A stretch of DNA of 64,000 nucleotides from Elusimicrobiales bacterium (lineage in GTDB: Bacteria; Elusimicrobiota; Elusimicrobia; Elusimicrobiales; Elusimicrobiaceae). The notes beneath the pieces are model-generated. The model ran no database searches, was not told the origin of the DNA, and saw only the letters and a list, made by a program, of their open reading frames with translations. The translations under genes were made by a program, and so were the position numbers. Below, piece after piece: positions 15,883 through 23,867 of this stretch; position 1 is the stretch's first letter; each line of letters opens with the position of its first letter. The stretch lies in NCBI GenBank assembly GCA_041651175.1, contig JBAZJT010000003.1, positions 62,001 through 126,000 of the forward strand, given 5' to 3'.

Positions 15883-17300
15883 TGGCTTCCAAAGCGCCGC
15901 GCTTTCTCCCGTATCAGAGCCGCTGGCTCAAAGACGCCAGCAAGGTAAAGATTTGGGAAAAATCCCGTCGTATCGGCGCCACTTACTGCCAGTCGTTTGA
16001 AGATGTCAACGATTGCATCGCCGTCCCCGGCCTGCCGGTTTGGTTTTCTTCGGCGGACGAAACGGCTGCGCGGGAATATATCGTGTACTGCGAGATGTGG
16101 GCAAAACTGCACCAGCGCGCCGCCAAAGTCCTCGGCGAACAGGTGATAGACGAGAAAAATGGCATAAAAGCCTATGTCATAGAATTCCGCAACAAGTCGC
16201 GCATCCACGCTCTCAGTTCCAATCCGAAAGCCTTCCGCTCCAAGGGCGGCAAGGTCGTGCTTGACGAATTTGCCTGGCATGAGGACGCCGCCGCGCTTTG
16301 GAAGGCGGCGCGCCCCTGTATCATGTGGGGGCATTCATTGAGGATACTCTCAACCCACAACGGGCAGAACTCTAAATTTTTCCGGTTCGTGAAGGATACT
16401 AAAGCCGGCAGGCTTAAATGGAGCCTGCACACCACCCCCATACAACTGGCCGTGGAAGAAGGCATTGCCGACACAATCGCAGGGCGCGCGCTGACCGCCG
16501 CCGAGAGGCAGGCATGGCTGAGCGAAGAACATACAGACTGCGCCGACGAGGACGCGTGGCAGCAGGAATACTGCTGTGTGGCAACCGACTCCGCCTCCGC
16601 GTTTCTGACCTACGACGAGATAATCGCCTGCGAGGACCCCGCCGCATACATGCCCGACCTTTCCGGCATTCTGGGCGATTTGCTTGCGGGCTTTGACGTG
16701 GGCCGCAAAAAAGACCTCAGCGATATCGCCGCGCTTGAACACTACGGCGGGATGGCCTGGCTGCGCCAGATGGTGGAGATGCAAAAAACCAAGTTTGCCG
16801 TCCAAAAGGAGACGCTGTGGGGCATTCTCCGCCATCCCAGGCTGCGCCGCTGCTGCATTGACTCGACCGGCATTGGTATGCAGATGGCCGAGGAAACTCA
16901 GGACGAATTCGGCAAATACCGCATTGAGCCGGTTACCTTCACCAACGCTGTCAAGGAAGATTTGGCCTACGGCCTGCGCCGGAAATTTGAAGACCGCGCC
17001 ATCCGCATTTTTCCGAGTTTCAAGCTGCGCGAAAGCCTGCATTCCGTCAAGAAAATCACCACCGCGTCGGGCAATATCCGTTTTGACGCGGCCCGCTCCG
17101 ACAGCGGCCACGCCGACGAATTCTGGGCGCTGGCCCTTGCCGTACACGCCATCTCGCCCGATAACGGCCCCGTCCGCGCCGCCTCCTCCGCCGGAGGCGA
17201 AAGCCGCAGCGCGCGCGGCTACGACGCGGAGGAAGCGGGCCGGTTCGCGCTCAATGCCAGCGACCGGAAAAGGCGGCGCGACCGCTATGCGGGGTACTGA
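15882..17300 (+). CDS. Large terminase subunit (Mu gp28-like)
   Basis: The 472-residue ATPase-nuclease packages phage DNA. An early WEKSRRIGATYC segment (about residues 25-36) is the deviant Walker A typical of Mu gp28, and KVVLDEFAWHED (about 122-133) is the Walker B with catalytic Glu. The nuclease half has AGFDVGRKKDLSD (about residue 270), which supplies a metal-binding Asp, then CCIDSTGIGMQ and HADEFWALALA near the end. All expected motifs are present. It is followed by the portal gene. Confidence 0.93.
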   Translation: MASKAPRFLPYQSRWLKDASKVKIWEKSRRIGATYCQSFEDVNDCIAVPGLPVWFSSADETAAREYIVYCEMWAKLHQRAAKVLGEQVIDEKNGIKAYVIEFRNKSRIHALSSNPKAFRSKGGKVVLDEFAWHEDAAALWKAARPCIMWGHSLRILSTHNGQNSKFFRFVKDTKAGRLKWSLHTTPIQLAVEEGIADTIAGRALTAAERQAWLSEEHTDCADEDAWQQEYCCVATDSASAFLTYDEIIACEDPAAYMPDLSGILGDLLAGFDVGRKKDLSDIAALEHYGGMAWLRQMVEMQKTKFAVQKETLWGILRHPRLRRCCIDSTGIGMQMAEETQDEFGKYRIEPVTFTNAVKEDLAYGLRRKFEDRAIRIFPSFKLRESLHSVKKITTASGNIRFDAARSDSGHADEFWALALAVHAISPDNGPVRAASSAGGESRSARGYDAEEAGRFALNASDRKRRRDRYAGY

Positions 17301-17304
17301 AATC

Positions 17305-17442
17305 ATGGCCAAAAAAACACCCGTTCCGGCAAAAATGCGCTTTATGGGCCTTAAAATGCCTCACGTCAAAACCGGCAGGGGATTATACGGTAATCGGGCT
17401 TATCATGCGAATTTAACGGGGGTTTGGGGCCTGCAAACATAG
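17305..17442 (+). CDS. Small basic hypothetical protein between terminase and portal
   Basis: A 45-residue open frame starts at the ATG at 17305, four bases after the terminase stop, and ends at 17442. It is basic and Met-rich (MAKKTPVPAKMRFMGLKMPH, then a Gly/Tyr-rich tail). I do not recognise it and see no strong ribosome-binding site. It could be expressed by coupling to the terminase gene, or could be chance. Confidence 0.35.
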   Translation: MAKKTPVPAKMRFMGLKMPHVKTGRGLYGNRAYHANLTGVWGLQT

Positions 17443-17516
17443 GTCAGGCCCAAGTTTTTGCGGCGGTTTCGCGCAAAACCGCGCCGCATATATAGCTTTA
17501 GCATTGCGCGCGCGAA

Positions 17517-17533
17517 GCCCCGCCAGACGGGGC
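17517..17533 (+). other. Hairpin before the portal gene
   Basis: GCCCCG and CGGGGC form a 6-bp stem around CCAGA, ending seven bases before the GGAGGAA ribosome-binding site of the portal gene. No T-run follows, so this is not an intrinsic terminator. It could protect a processed 5' end or tune portal translation. It is the second stem-loop found just upstream of a late-gene start. Confidence 0.4.
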
Positions 17534-17554
17534 AAGCCGGAGGAACGAAAAATT

Positions 17555-19048
17555 ATGAAGCCGAAAAACAAAACGCCGCAGCCGCTGCGCCGCCTGGCGG
17601 CCAGCGCGCCCGCATCAAGGCCCTCTTTCACCGCAGGCGAAATCGCCACGCGCGAACGGGGCATGTGGTTCAGCCTCAACGGCATGCCGCTGCCCAACCC
17701 CGACGTGGTGCTAAAGCGCATGGGCAAAGACATCACCGCCTACGCCGATTTGCTGGCCGACGCGCACGTAGGCGGCTGCGTGGAATCGCGCAAGTCCGGC
17801 GTGCTGTCGCTGGACTGGGCCGTAAATCGCGGCAAAGCCGCAAACCCTGCGGCGGAACTGGTGCAGGACGCCTTCAGCCGGCTGGACATGCGCCGCGTCA
17901 TCAGCGAACTGCTGGACGCGCCGCTGTTCGGCTACAACATTTCGGAAATCATCTGGGACTCGTCTTCCGGTCGCGCGCTCCCTGCGGATGTGCGCCAGAA
18001 GCCGCCGGAATGGTTCTGTTTCGGCGAGCAGGCCGACCTGCGCTTCAAAAGCATAGACGACCCCGTCCGCGGCGAGCCGCTCCCGCCCCGCAAATTCCTC
18101 AAAACCGTCCACAACGGCGGCTGGCGCAATCCCTACGGGTTCCCTGTGCTGTCAAAAGTTTTCTGGCCGGCCACCTTCAAAAAAGGCGGCCTCAAATTCT
18201 GGGCGCTCTTTTGCGAGAAATACGGGATGCCGCATATCGTCGCCAAAGTCCCGCGCGGCAAAGTATCCGAGGAAAGCGGCGAACTGCTGGCCACTCTGGA
18301 GCAGATGGTGCAGGATGCAATCGCGGTAATCCCTGACGATGCAAGCGTGGAAATCCAGCATTACGACGGAACCGGCAGTTCTGAGATTTACGAGCGGTTC
18401 CTTAATTACTGCAAGGCGGAAATCTCCATCGGCCTGCTGGGCCAGACGCTTACCACCGAGGTCGGCGACAAAGGCTCCTACGCCGCCGCGCAAACGCACA
18501 TGGCGGTGCGCAAAGACATCGTGGACACCGACAAAAACCTCGTAGAAAGCGCGCTAAACCAGCTCGCGCAGTGGATTGTGGACCTCAATATGCCGGGCGC
18601 GGAAGCCCCCAAGCTGGGCCTCTACGCGCAGGAGGATGTGGATGTACAGCTCGCCCAGCGCGACGAAACCCTCACCCGCCAGGGCGTGCGTTTCAAAAAA
18701 TCCTATTACCAGCGCGAGTACGGCTTGCAGGACGCCGACTTTGATATCGCCGAACCGCAATCCGGCGGCCTGACGCCGTTCGCCGGCAAAGCCGCCGCCC
18801 CGCCCGCCCCGGATGCCGCTGACGAACTCGCCGCTGCCCTTGACCCCGCCGAACTGCAAAAACAGGCCGGCGGGTTGCTCAAGCCGGTATTTGACCTTGT
18901 GGCGCAATCCGCCTCGCATGACGAGCTGCTTGAAAAACTGGCCGGGATTTACCCGGACATGTCCACCGCCGCTCTTGAAGACAAACTGACGCATGTTATT
19001 TTCATCGCCGACCTGCTGGCAATGGCCGAACGGGAGCAGCCGCAATGA
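17555..19048 (+). CDS. Portal protein (Mu gp29-like, DUF935)
   Basis: The ATG at 17555 has GGAGGAA upstream and precedes the conserved region. The 497-residue protein carries the DUF935 pattern: GMPLPNPDVVLKRMGKDITAY, DAHVGGCVESRKSGVLSLDW, then LFGYNISEIIWD and NPYGFPVLSKVFWPATFKKG. It forms the head vertex ring through which DNA enters. It lies between terminase and MuF, as in Mu. The C-terminal 90 residues are Ala-rich and variable. Confidence 0.93.
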   Translation: MKPKNKTPQPLRRLAASAPASRPSFTAGEIATRERGMWFSLNGMPLPNPDVVLKRMGKDITAYADLLADAHVGGCVESRKSGVLSLDWAVNRGKAANPAAELVQDAFSRLDMRRVISELLDAPLFGYNISEIIWDSSSGRALPADVRQKPPEWFCFGEQADLRFKSIDDPVRGEPLPPRKFLKTVHNGGWRNPYGFPVLSKVFWPATFKKGGLKFWALFCEKYGMPHIVAKVPRGKVSEESGELLATLEQMVQDAIAVIPDDASVEIQHYDGTGSSEIYERFLNYCKAEISIGLLGQTLTTEVGDKGSYAAAQTHMAVRKDIVDTDKNLVESALNQLAQWIVDLNMPGAEAPKLGLYAQEDVDVQLAQRDETLTRQGVRFKKSYYQREYGLQDADFDIAEPQSGGLTPFAGKAAAPPAPDAADELAAALDPAELQKQAGGLLKPVFDLVAQSASHDELLEKLAGIYPDMSTAALEDKLTHVIFIADLLAMAEREQPQ

Positions 19049-19224
19049 TCATTTGTGGATTTGTATATGGGCGGTTACGCGGCTCTGTAGCGTACGAGGG
19101 CGACCGTTTCGGGATTAGTCTCATGCTGCATAACTATGACGCGGAATGGGTGCTGTGGTTAAGTCTTGGGCCGTTCAGCCTGATACTCGTGTTGCCAAAA
19201 AAAATTCTATGCCCGAAAAAATAG
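19045..19224 (+). CDS. Small hypothetical protein overlapping portal and MuF genes
   Basis: The 59-residue frame starts with an ATGA overlap on the portal stop and ends 16 bases inside the MuF gene. It has a mixed N-terminus (MIICGFVYGRLRGSV) and a hydrophobic C-terminal segment (WVLWLSLGPFSLILVLP) ending in lysines. It could be a small membrane protein translated by coupling. Codon use looks less GC-biased than its neighbours. I do not recognise it. Confidence 0.4.
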   Translation: MIICGFVYGRLRGSVAYEGDRFGISLMLHNYDAEWVLWLSLGPFSLILVLPKKILCPKK

Positions 19225-20516
19225 ACGCCGCCTACGCCATCGGCCTGCCGCCGGAAAAGGCAATCGCCTATTTCCGCAGCAAGGGCTACGCCATAACATT
19301 CCGCTGGTCGGATATGTGGAAAGAGGCGCACGCCAAAGCATTCACCGTCGCCAAATGCGCGCGGCTGGACGTGTTGCAGGACATCCGCGCCGCTGTGGAC
19401 AAATCCCTCTCCGAAGGCCAGACCTTCCGCGAGTTCCAGAAGAACCTGGAGCCGACGCTGCAAGCCAAAGGCTGGTGGGGCAAAAAGTGGATGGCCGACC
19501 CGCTGACCGGCAAACAAAAGCTGGTCCAGCTCGGCAGCCCCCGCCGGCTTGAAACCATCTACCGCACAAATATCGCCGTCGCCGAATCCGCCGGCCACTG
19601 GCGCGAACTGATGGAATCGGTAGACACCCGCCCCTACTGGCAGTTCATCGCGGTCATGGACGCAAAAACCCGCCCCAGCCACGCCGCGCTGAACGGCAAA
19701 GTATTCCGCTGGGACGACCCGTTCTGGAAAAAGTTCTTCCCGCCGCTGGACTGGGGCTGCCGCTGCCGCGTGCGCGCCCTGACAGCCAGACAGGTGCGAG
19801 AACGCGGCCTCAAGCCGGAATCCTCAAACGACACCATCACCACGTCCGAAAAGCTGCTCTCCAAAGCCACCGGCGAGGTGCGCGATATTTCCACCTACAC
19901 CGACCCCGCCACCGGCGCGAAGGTTTCCACCGGCGCGGGCTGGGACTACAATCCCGGCCAGGCCTGGCAGACCGACGCGCTCGCATGGGAAAAAGCGCGC
20001 GATATGGACGACGCCGCGCGCGCGGATTTCCTCGCCGATATGGCAACAAGCAAAGTCCACGCCGAAATGTTCCCGGACTGGGTTGACGGAATCCTCCAGC
20101 GCGGCAACCCTGTCGGCTTTGCGATGACGCTCGGCTGGCTCCAGCCGGACCTTTTCAAAATTCTGGCGGCTGACAAAATAATCCCCGCCAGCCCGATAGT
20201 AATCGCCAACGACAAAGGCATTCTGCACATGACGCGCCCCGTAAAACAGGAAACCGGCTCCGCGCTGACGCTTGAGGAAATAAAAAAGCTCCCGGAATTC
20301 ATAACCAATCCGGAAGCTGTTTTACTTGATGAAACCGACGGCACACTACTATTCGTGCGGCAGGAGGGCAAAGACAAAAAACTCAAACTGGTGGTGCGCG
20401 TGGATTACAAATTGAAGGGGAAGGAAACGCCGGTAAATTACGCCGTTACCTCCGGCAGGCTGGCGCCCGCCGACTTGAAGGTTGCCCGCTATAAATTGTT
20501 GTGGGGGAAAATATGA
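19209..20516 (+). CDS. MuF-type head morphogenesis protein with toxin-like C-terminal domain (Mu gp30)
   Basis: The 435-residue protein begins with a MuF/SPP1-gp7 domain: MPEKIDAAYAIGLPPEKAIA, then IYRTNIAVAESAGHW, DAKTRPSHAALNGKVF and the hallmark PPLDWGCRCRVRAL. After a linker, the last 110 residues form a separate domain with VLLDETDGTLLFVR, KLKLVVRVDYKLKGK and VNYAVTSGRL, ending YKLLWGKI. This resembles the PBECR-type (Barnase-EndoU-colicin E5/D-RelE-like) nuclease domains reported at MuF C-termini. Mu gpF itself lacks such a tail. The start at 19209 is chosen by homology. An in-frame ATG at 19146 is an alternative, and neither has a strong ribosome-binding site. Confidence 0.85.
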   Translation: MPEKIDAAYAIGLPPEKAIAYFRSKGYAITFRWSDMWKEAHAKAFTVAKCARLDVLQDIRAAVDKSLSEGQTFREFQKNLEPTLQAKGWWGKKWMADPLTGKQKLVQLGSPRRLETIYRTNIAVAESAGHWRELMESVDTRPYWQFIAVMDAKTRPSHAALNGKVFRWDDPFWKKFFPPLDWGCRCRVRALTARQVRERGLKPESSNDTITTSEKLLSKATGEVRDISTYTDPATGAKVSTGAGWDYNPGQAWQTDALAWEKARDMDDAARADFLADMATSKVHAEMFPDWVDGILQRGNPVGFAMTLGWLQPDLFKILAADKIIPASPIVIANDKGILHMTRPVKQETGSALTLEEIKKLPEFITNPEAVLLDETDGTLLFVRQEGKDKKLKLVVRVDYKLKGKETPVNYAVTSGRLAPADLKVARYKLLWGKI

Positions 20517-20743
20517 ACCGCGTTCCGGAGGTGCGCCACATCCTCATAGGGTCGCTCCTTGCGGGAGCCATCCAACTGGCCACGGCGGCTTTCCAGTTGT
20601 CGGAACGCGGTTTGCTTATAAAGTCCCTTCCGGTGGCTCCGTCCGGCGTTGCTCCGCTGGCGGGTTCGGAAAAGGCTTCCACCTATATTCTACCCCGTCG
20701 CCCTAAAAAATGCAAGGCGGCGGACGGGAGGGCGGCGAAATGA
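20513..20743 (+). CDS. Small membrane protein between MuF and gpG
   Basis: The 76-residue protein overlaps MuF and gpG by ATGA at both ends, so it is firmly inside the operon. A hydrophobic segment lies at residues 9-27 (HILIGSLLAGAIQLATAAF), followed by a basic Cys/Lys-rich tail. I do not recognise it. Because it directly follows a MuF protein with a toxin-like domain, an immunity role is conceivable but unsupported. A holin-like role is equally possible. Confidence 0.55.
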   Translation: MNRVPEVRHILIGSLLAGAIQLATAAFQLSERGLLIKSLPVAPSGVAPLAGSEKASTYILPRRPKKCKAADGRAAK

Positions 20744-21195
20744 TTCGCATTGCGGTTGACGGCCATAAACTCGGCGCAGCCCTGTCCGCGCTAAAAAAAC
20801 GGACCGGCAACCTGCGCCCGTTTATGAAAGACGTGCGCGACATCATGCGCGAAGCGGTGGAGGACAATTTCGCGGCGCAGGGCCGCCCCGCCTGGCGGCC
20901 ACTGGCCGCCGCCACAATCAAGGAACGCGCGCGGCGCGGCTACTGGCCGGGCAAAATCCTGCAACGGCACAGCGGCAACGCCGGGCTGCTGGGCAGCATA
21001 CACGGCGCATATACCGATAAATCCGCGCTGGTAGGCACCAATATCAGGTACGCGGCCATCCACCAGTTCGGCGGCGCGGCTGGCCGCAAATCCGCCCGCG
21101 TCCATATCCCCGCCCGCCCATTCCTCGCGCTCACCGAGTCCGACAAGCAGGACATAGTGGACACCGCCAAGACTTATCTACAGGAAGGCTTATGA
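20740..21195 (+). CDS. Virion morphogenesis protein (Mu gpG-like)
   Basis: The ATG at 20740 has GGGAGG upstream. The 151-residue protein matches the gpG/phage virion morphogenesis family: FMKDVRDIMREAVEDNFAAQ, RPAWRPLAAATIKERARRG, then LLGSIHGAYTDKSALVGTN, YAAIHQFGG and IPARPFLAL. The last two motifs are strong family signatures. It acts in head-tail joining. It overlaps both neighbours by four bases. Confidence 0.9.
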   Translation: MIRIAVDGHKLGAALSALKKRTGNLRPFMKDVRDIMREAVEDNFAAQGRPAWRPLAAATIKERARRGYWPGKILQRHSGNAGLLGSIHGAYTDKSALVGTNIRYAAIHQFGGAAGRKSARVHIPARPFLALTESDKQDIVDTAKTYLQEGL

Positions 21196-21413
21196 GCAAA
21201 CATGCCCCGCGTTGCGCCGCCTGCCATGAAACACTGACGCCTTTTACCCGTTCCTCCGGCAACGGCCACCGCCGGCGCGGCAATGCCTGCCTGACGCCCG
21301 GCTGCAAATCCGGCCTCTGGTACGAATGGGCAAATCTCAAGGATACTTCCGACCGCATAGCGAAAGCCACCGCTGCCTGCTCGGCAACTCAGAAGAAGGA
21401 GTATAAGGCATGA
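21192..21413 (+). CDS. Small Cys-containing hypothetical protein
   Basis: The 73-residue basic protein has two cysteine pairs, CAAC near residue 8 and CLTPGC near residue 33, which could bind zinc. It overlaps gpG and the following hydrolase gene by ATGA. Family unknown. Confidence 0.6.
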   Translation: MSKHAPRCAACHETLTPFTRSSGNGHRRRGNACLTPGCKSGLWYEWANLKDTSDRIAKATAACSATQKKEYKA

Positions 21414-21922
21414 CACGTTTTGGACAAATAGAAAATATCCCGCACGGCGCGATTTTCCTTGCCAACGGAAACAGCCGCTTCTCGCGCGTTATTCGCGCAA
21501 TTTCGCCGCGCAATTACCCGCGCGACGCTTACACGCACGCCGGAATTTACCTTGGCGGCCCCAGACATCTCATAGCGCATGAACTTTGCGGGAATGGTAC
21601 TACCATCCAGTCGCTTGAGGAGGAATTGTCCTCCGATAGTCTGCTGTCTGCATGGGCGTTGCCCGTTCCGGTAGCGGGTATATGCCGTTTCTGCTACACG
21701 ACCGTCGCGCCATATAGCTTATCCGCATCAATTAAACGCGCGCTCGGTTGGCCGCTGCCTGCCAGTGCGGGCATCATTTGCACAGAGTTCGTCTTAAGCG
21801 CTTATCGGGCTTGCGGCATGCCGTTGATGGGCGAGCGCGTCTCTGGCGTGTTACCCAACGAGTTACGCAACGTGCTGGAAGGTGCCCGAAACTGGAAACT
21901 GATTTTCAGGCTGGAAAAATAA
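21410..21922 (+). CDS. Permuted papain-like (YiiX/NlpC-P60-type) hydrolase
   Basis: The 170-residue protein has the layout of circularly permuted papain-like amidases: an early GAIFLANGNS strand, then YTHAGIYLGG with the candidate catalytic His near residue 44, and later IICTEFVLSAYRACG with the candidate Cys near residue 124. Members cleave amide or acyl bonds, including cell-wall peptides. There is no signal peptide, so it may act in the virion or after lysis. It ends the overlapping gene chain that begins at the portal. Confidence 0.65.
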   Translation: MTRFGQIENIPHGAIFLANGNSRFSRVIRAISPRNYPRDAYTHAGIYLGGPRHLIAHELCGNGTTIQSLEEELSSDSLLSAWALPVPVAGICRFCYTTVAPYSLSASIKRALGWPLPASAGIICTEFVLSAYRACGMPLMGERVSGVLPNELRNVLEGARNWKLIFRLEK

Positions 21923-22016
21923 AAGGAGGCAGACATAATCCAATCATTCCATAATCCGATTTACCCCGCCGGCTCAATCCGGCCCGCCGAAAGGCGCAAC
22001 AGAGGAGAATCACCGA

Positions 22017-23006
22017 GTGGAACGCAACACGCTTATCAACGCAAACTGCATCAGCATTATGAAAGAAACGCCCGATAATTTTTACGACGCCATCGTTACC
22101 GACCCGCCTTATGAGCTGGGATTTCTGGGCAACGCATGGGACAAAACGGGCATAGCATTCAACGCCGCCACCTGGGCGCATTGCCTGCGCGTCGCCAAAC
22201 CCGGCGCGCATCTGCTCGCCTTCGGCGGCAGCCGCACATTTCACCACATCGCAAGCGCCATAGAGCTTGCCGGCTGGGAAATCCGGGACTGCATCCTTTG
22301 GCTTTACGGCAGCGGATTCCCTAAAAGCCACAACCTGCGCGGCAACTGGCAGGGCTTTGGCACCGCGCTCAAGCCGGCTTTTGAGCCGATTATCGTCGCC
22401 CGCAAGCCGCTTGCCGGCACGGTTGCAGCCAACATGGACAACTGGGGCTGCGGCGCGCTTAATATTGACGCCTGCCGCATTCCCTCCGAAGCCAAAACCG
22501 GCTGGAACGGCAACCCTTCCAACGGCTATGGCGGCGGTCTGTGCGGAAAGGAAAAAGGCGGCAGGCCGGTTTCCGGTCGCTGGCCGGCCAACGTTATACA
22601 CGACGGCGGCGAAGATGTCTTCGCCGCTTTCCCCGGCGATAAAACCGGCAAAAGCCCCGCGCGCTTTTTCTACTGCGCAAAAGCCGGTCCGCGCGACAGG
22701 GACGAAGGTCTGGCGCATTTCGGTAAAAAGCCTTTTGAAATACTCGGCGGCAGCCTCGGCAACGGCCCGGCTGCGCGGCGCAACATTCACCCGACCGTAA
22801 AACCCACCGCGCTGATGCGGTATCTCTGCCGGCTGGTAACGCCGCCCGGCGGAGTTATCCTTGACCCGTTCGCCGGCAGCGGCAGCACCGGCAAGGCGGC
22901 CATCCTTGAAGGTTTCAGGTTCGTCGGTATAGAAAAGGAAAAACGGTATGCAAAAATCGCGCAAGCCCGGCTTGACTGGGCCGCTCTCCAGAACGCAAGG
23001 GCATAA
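22017..23006 (+). CDS. Site-specific DNA methyltransferase (beta-class, N6-adenine or N4-cytosine)
   Basis: The GTG at 22017 has AGAGGAG nine bases upstream. The 329-residue enzyme has catalytic motif IV DPPY near residue 29 and the AdoMet-binding FAGSGSTG near residue 285, preceded by HPTVKPTALMRYL. Motif IV before motif I is the beta-class order. No restriction endonuclease is adjacent, so it is an orphan phage methylase. It may protect phage DNA from host restriction. Mu uses the unrelated Mom modification for this purpose. Confidence 0.92.
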   Translation: MERNTLINANCISIMKETPDNFYDAIVTDPPYELGFLGNAWDKTGIAFNAATWAHCLRVAKPGAHLLAFGGSRTFHHIASAIELAGWEIRDCILWLYGSGFPKSHNLRGNWQGFGTALKPAFEPIIVARKPLAGTVAANMDNWGCGALNIDACRIPSEAKTGWNGNPSNGYGGGLCGKEKGGRPVSGRWPANVIHDGGEDVFAAFPGDKTGKSPARFFYCAKAGPRDRDEGLAHFGKKPFEILGGSLGNGPAARRNIHPTVKPTALMRYLCRLVTPPGGVILDPFAGSGSTGKAAILEGFRFVGIEKEKRYAKIAQARLDWAALQNARA

Positions 23007-23334
23007 AGCCGACGCCGGCAAACCCCGGCTGGAGCTGCTGCCCGGCGACGCGCTGGCCGAGGTCGCCAAGGTTCTTACCCTCGGCGCAAAAAAATACGGC
23101 GACCGGAACTGGGAGCGCGGCATAGCCTACAGCCGCGTTTTCGGCGCGCATCAGCGGCACGCCCTTTCATGGTTCGCCCGCGAGACCCGCGACCCTGAGA
23201 CCGGCCTGTCCCATATAGCCCACTGCGCCGCCAACGCGCTGTTCCTGCTGAGCTACGAGTTGCGCAACCGCCGCGAGCTGGACGACAGGCCTCAAGGAGA
23301 TAAATCATGCCGGAACCAACGCAAGAGAGCATAG
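22948..23334 (+). CDS. dATP/dGTP diphosphohydrolase-like domain protein (DUF5664 type)
   Basis: The 128-residue protein has KPRLELLPGDALAEVAKVLT, LGAKKYGDRNWERG, FGAHQRHALSWFARE and TGLSHIAHCAANALFLLSYE. This is the MazG-like helical pattern of the dATP/dGTP diphosphohydrolase N-terminal family (formerly DUF5664), with acidic and His residues that would hold metal. Such proteins trim nucleotide pools in phages, some of them with modified DNA. It overlaps the methyltransferase by 59 bases. The start at 22948 gives a 19-residue leader before the conserved part, and a later start is possible. Confidence 0.75.
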   Translation: MQKSRKPGLTGPLSRTQGHKADAGKPRLELLPGDALAEVAKVLTLGAKKYGDRNWERGIAYSRVFGAHQRHALSWFARETRDPETGLSHIAHCAANALFLLSYELRNRRELDDRPQGDKSCRNQRKRA

Positions 23335-23462
23335 ATACGCAATTGGTTACCTGCCCCGACTGCGGCAGCGAGCAGGCCGATATGGGCAGGCACGTCTGCT
23401 GCGAAAGCTGCGGCTACGGCCCTATGCCCTATCACGACGACAATGGAACACTGCGGCAATGA
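23307..23462 (+). CDS. Small zinc-ribbon protein
   Basis: The 51-residue protein starts at an ATG with a strong AAGGAGA ribosome-binding site. It has the pattern CPDCG, a 13-residue gap, then CCESCGYG, which is a compact zinc ribbon. It overlaps the previous gene by 28 bases and the next by ATGA. Possibly a small nucleic-acid-binding or regulatory protein. Confidence 0.7.
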   Translation: MPEPTQESIDTQLVTCPDCGSEQADMGRHVCCESCGYGPMPYHDDNGTLRQ

Positions 23463-23701
23463 CACTTGCATGTTTTCGCCCCGGAGTGGAAGTGATGACC
23501 AAACCACACTGTCCGCACTGCGGTTCCATCGGCGTTCGTCGCATAATAATTGCGCAGCAGCTTCCCGGCTGGACATGCAAACGTTGTCGCCACTGGTGGA
23601 CAGACGACTGCGCCTTTATACCGCCGGAACGTTGGCGCGTTAAAGCGCGCCGGCTGGCGCTGTGTTTATTAGTAAAGCTGTTCGGAATTCGCCGGCCTTA
23701 A
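23459..23701 (+). CDS. Small zinc-ribbon protein, last gene of the late operon
   Basis: The 80-residue protein carries CPHCGSIGVRR, then WTCKRCRHWWTDD, a zinc ribbon like those of transposase or transcription-factor fingers, and a basic C-terminus. The ATG at 23459 couples to the preceding gene (ATGA). A second ATG at 23495 has GGAGTGG upstream and would give a 68-residue protein that keeps the ribbon. A terminator follows. Confidence 0.65.
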   Translation: MTLACFRPGVEVMTKPHCPHCGSIGVRRIIIAQQLPGWTCKRCRHWWTDDCAFIPPERWRVKARRLALCLLVKLFGIRRP

Positions 23702-23771
23702 CGCCGATAGGCGGCAAGCGGTTCTTTGACAATCTGACGTTCCCAGCCGATGAGGCGACAGGAACGCAAAA

Positions 23772-23828
23772 CCCGGAGCCGGGCAACTCTCTCCGCCCGG
23801 CTCCGGGCAATACCTCATATTTTTTTCA
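23772..23828 (+). terminator. Strong terminator after the late operon
   Basis: CCCGGAGCCGGGC (23772-23784) pairs perfectly with GCCCGGCTCCGGG (23795-23807) across a ten-base loop. A T-rich tract follows after a short spacer (23819-23828). It separates the rightward late operon from the leftward lysogeny genes and could serve both directions only in part. Confidence 0.75.
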
Positions 23829-23867
23829 ATAGTCGCGCCGGGCGGCAGCCTATTTCACCCTCGGCGG

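Noticed and set aside
20513..20743. Confident immunity gene for the MuF toxin-like domain
   Set aside because: Only position and a membrane segment support it, so it is kept as unknown.
21906..23123. Minus-strand frame of 405 residues
   Set aside because: Antisense to the methyltransferase, which has both DPPY and FAGSGSTG in order.
22017..23334. Z-genome (2-aminoadenine) system
   Set aside because: Only a dATP/dGTP diphosphohydrolase-like protein is present. No PurZ or dedicated DNA polymerase is seen, and a transposable phage uses host replication.
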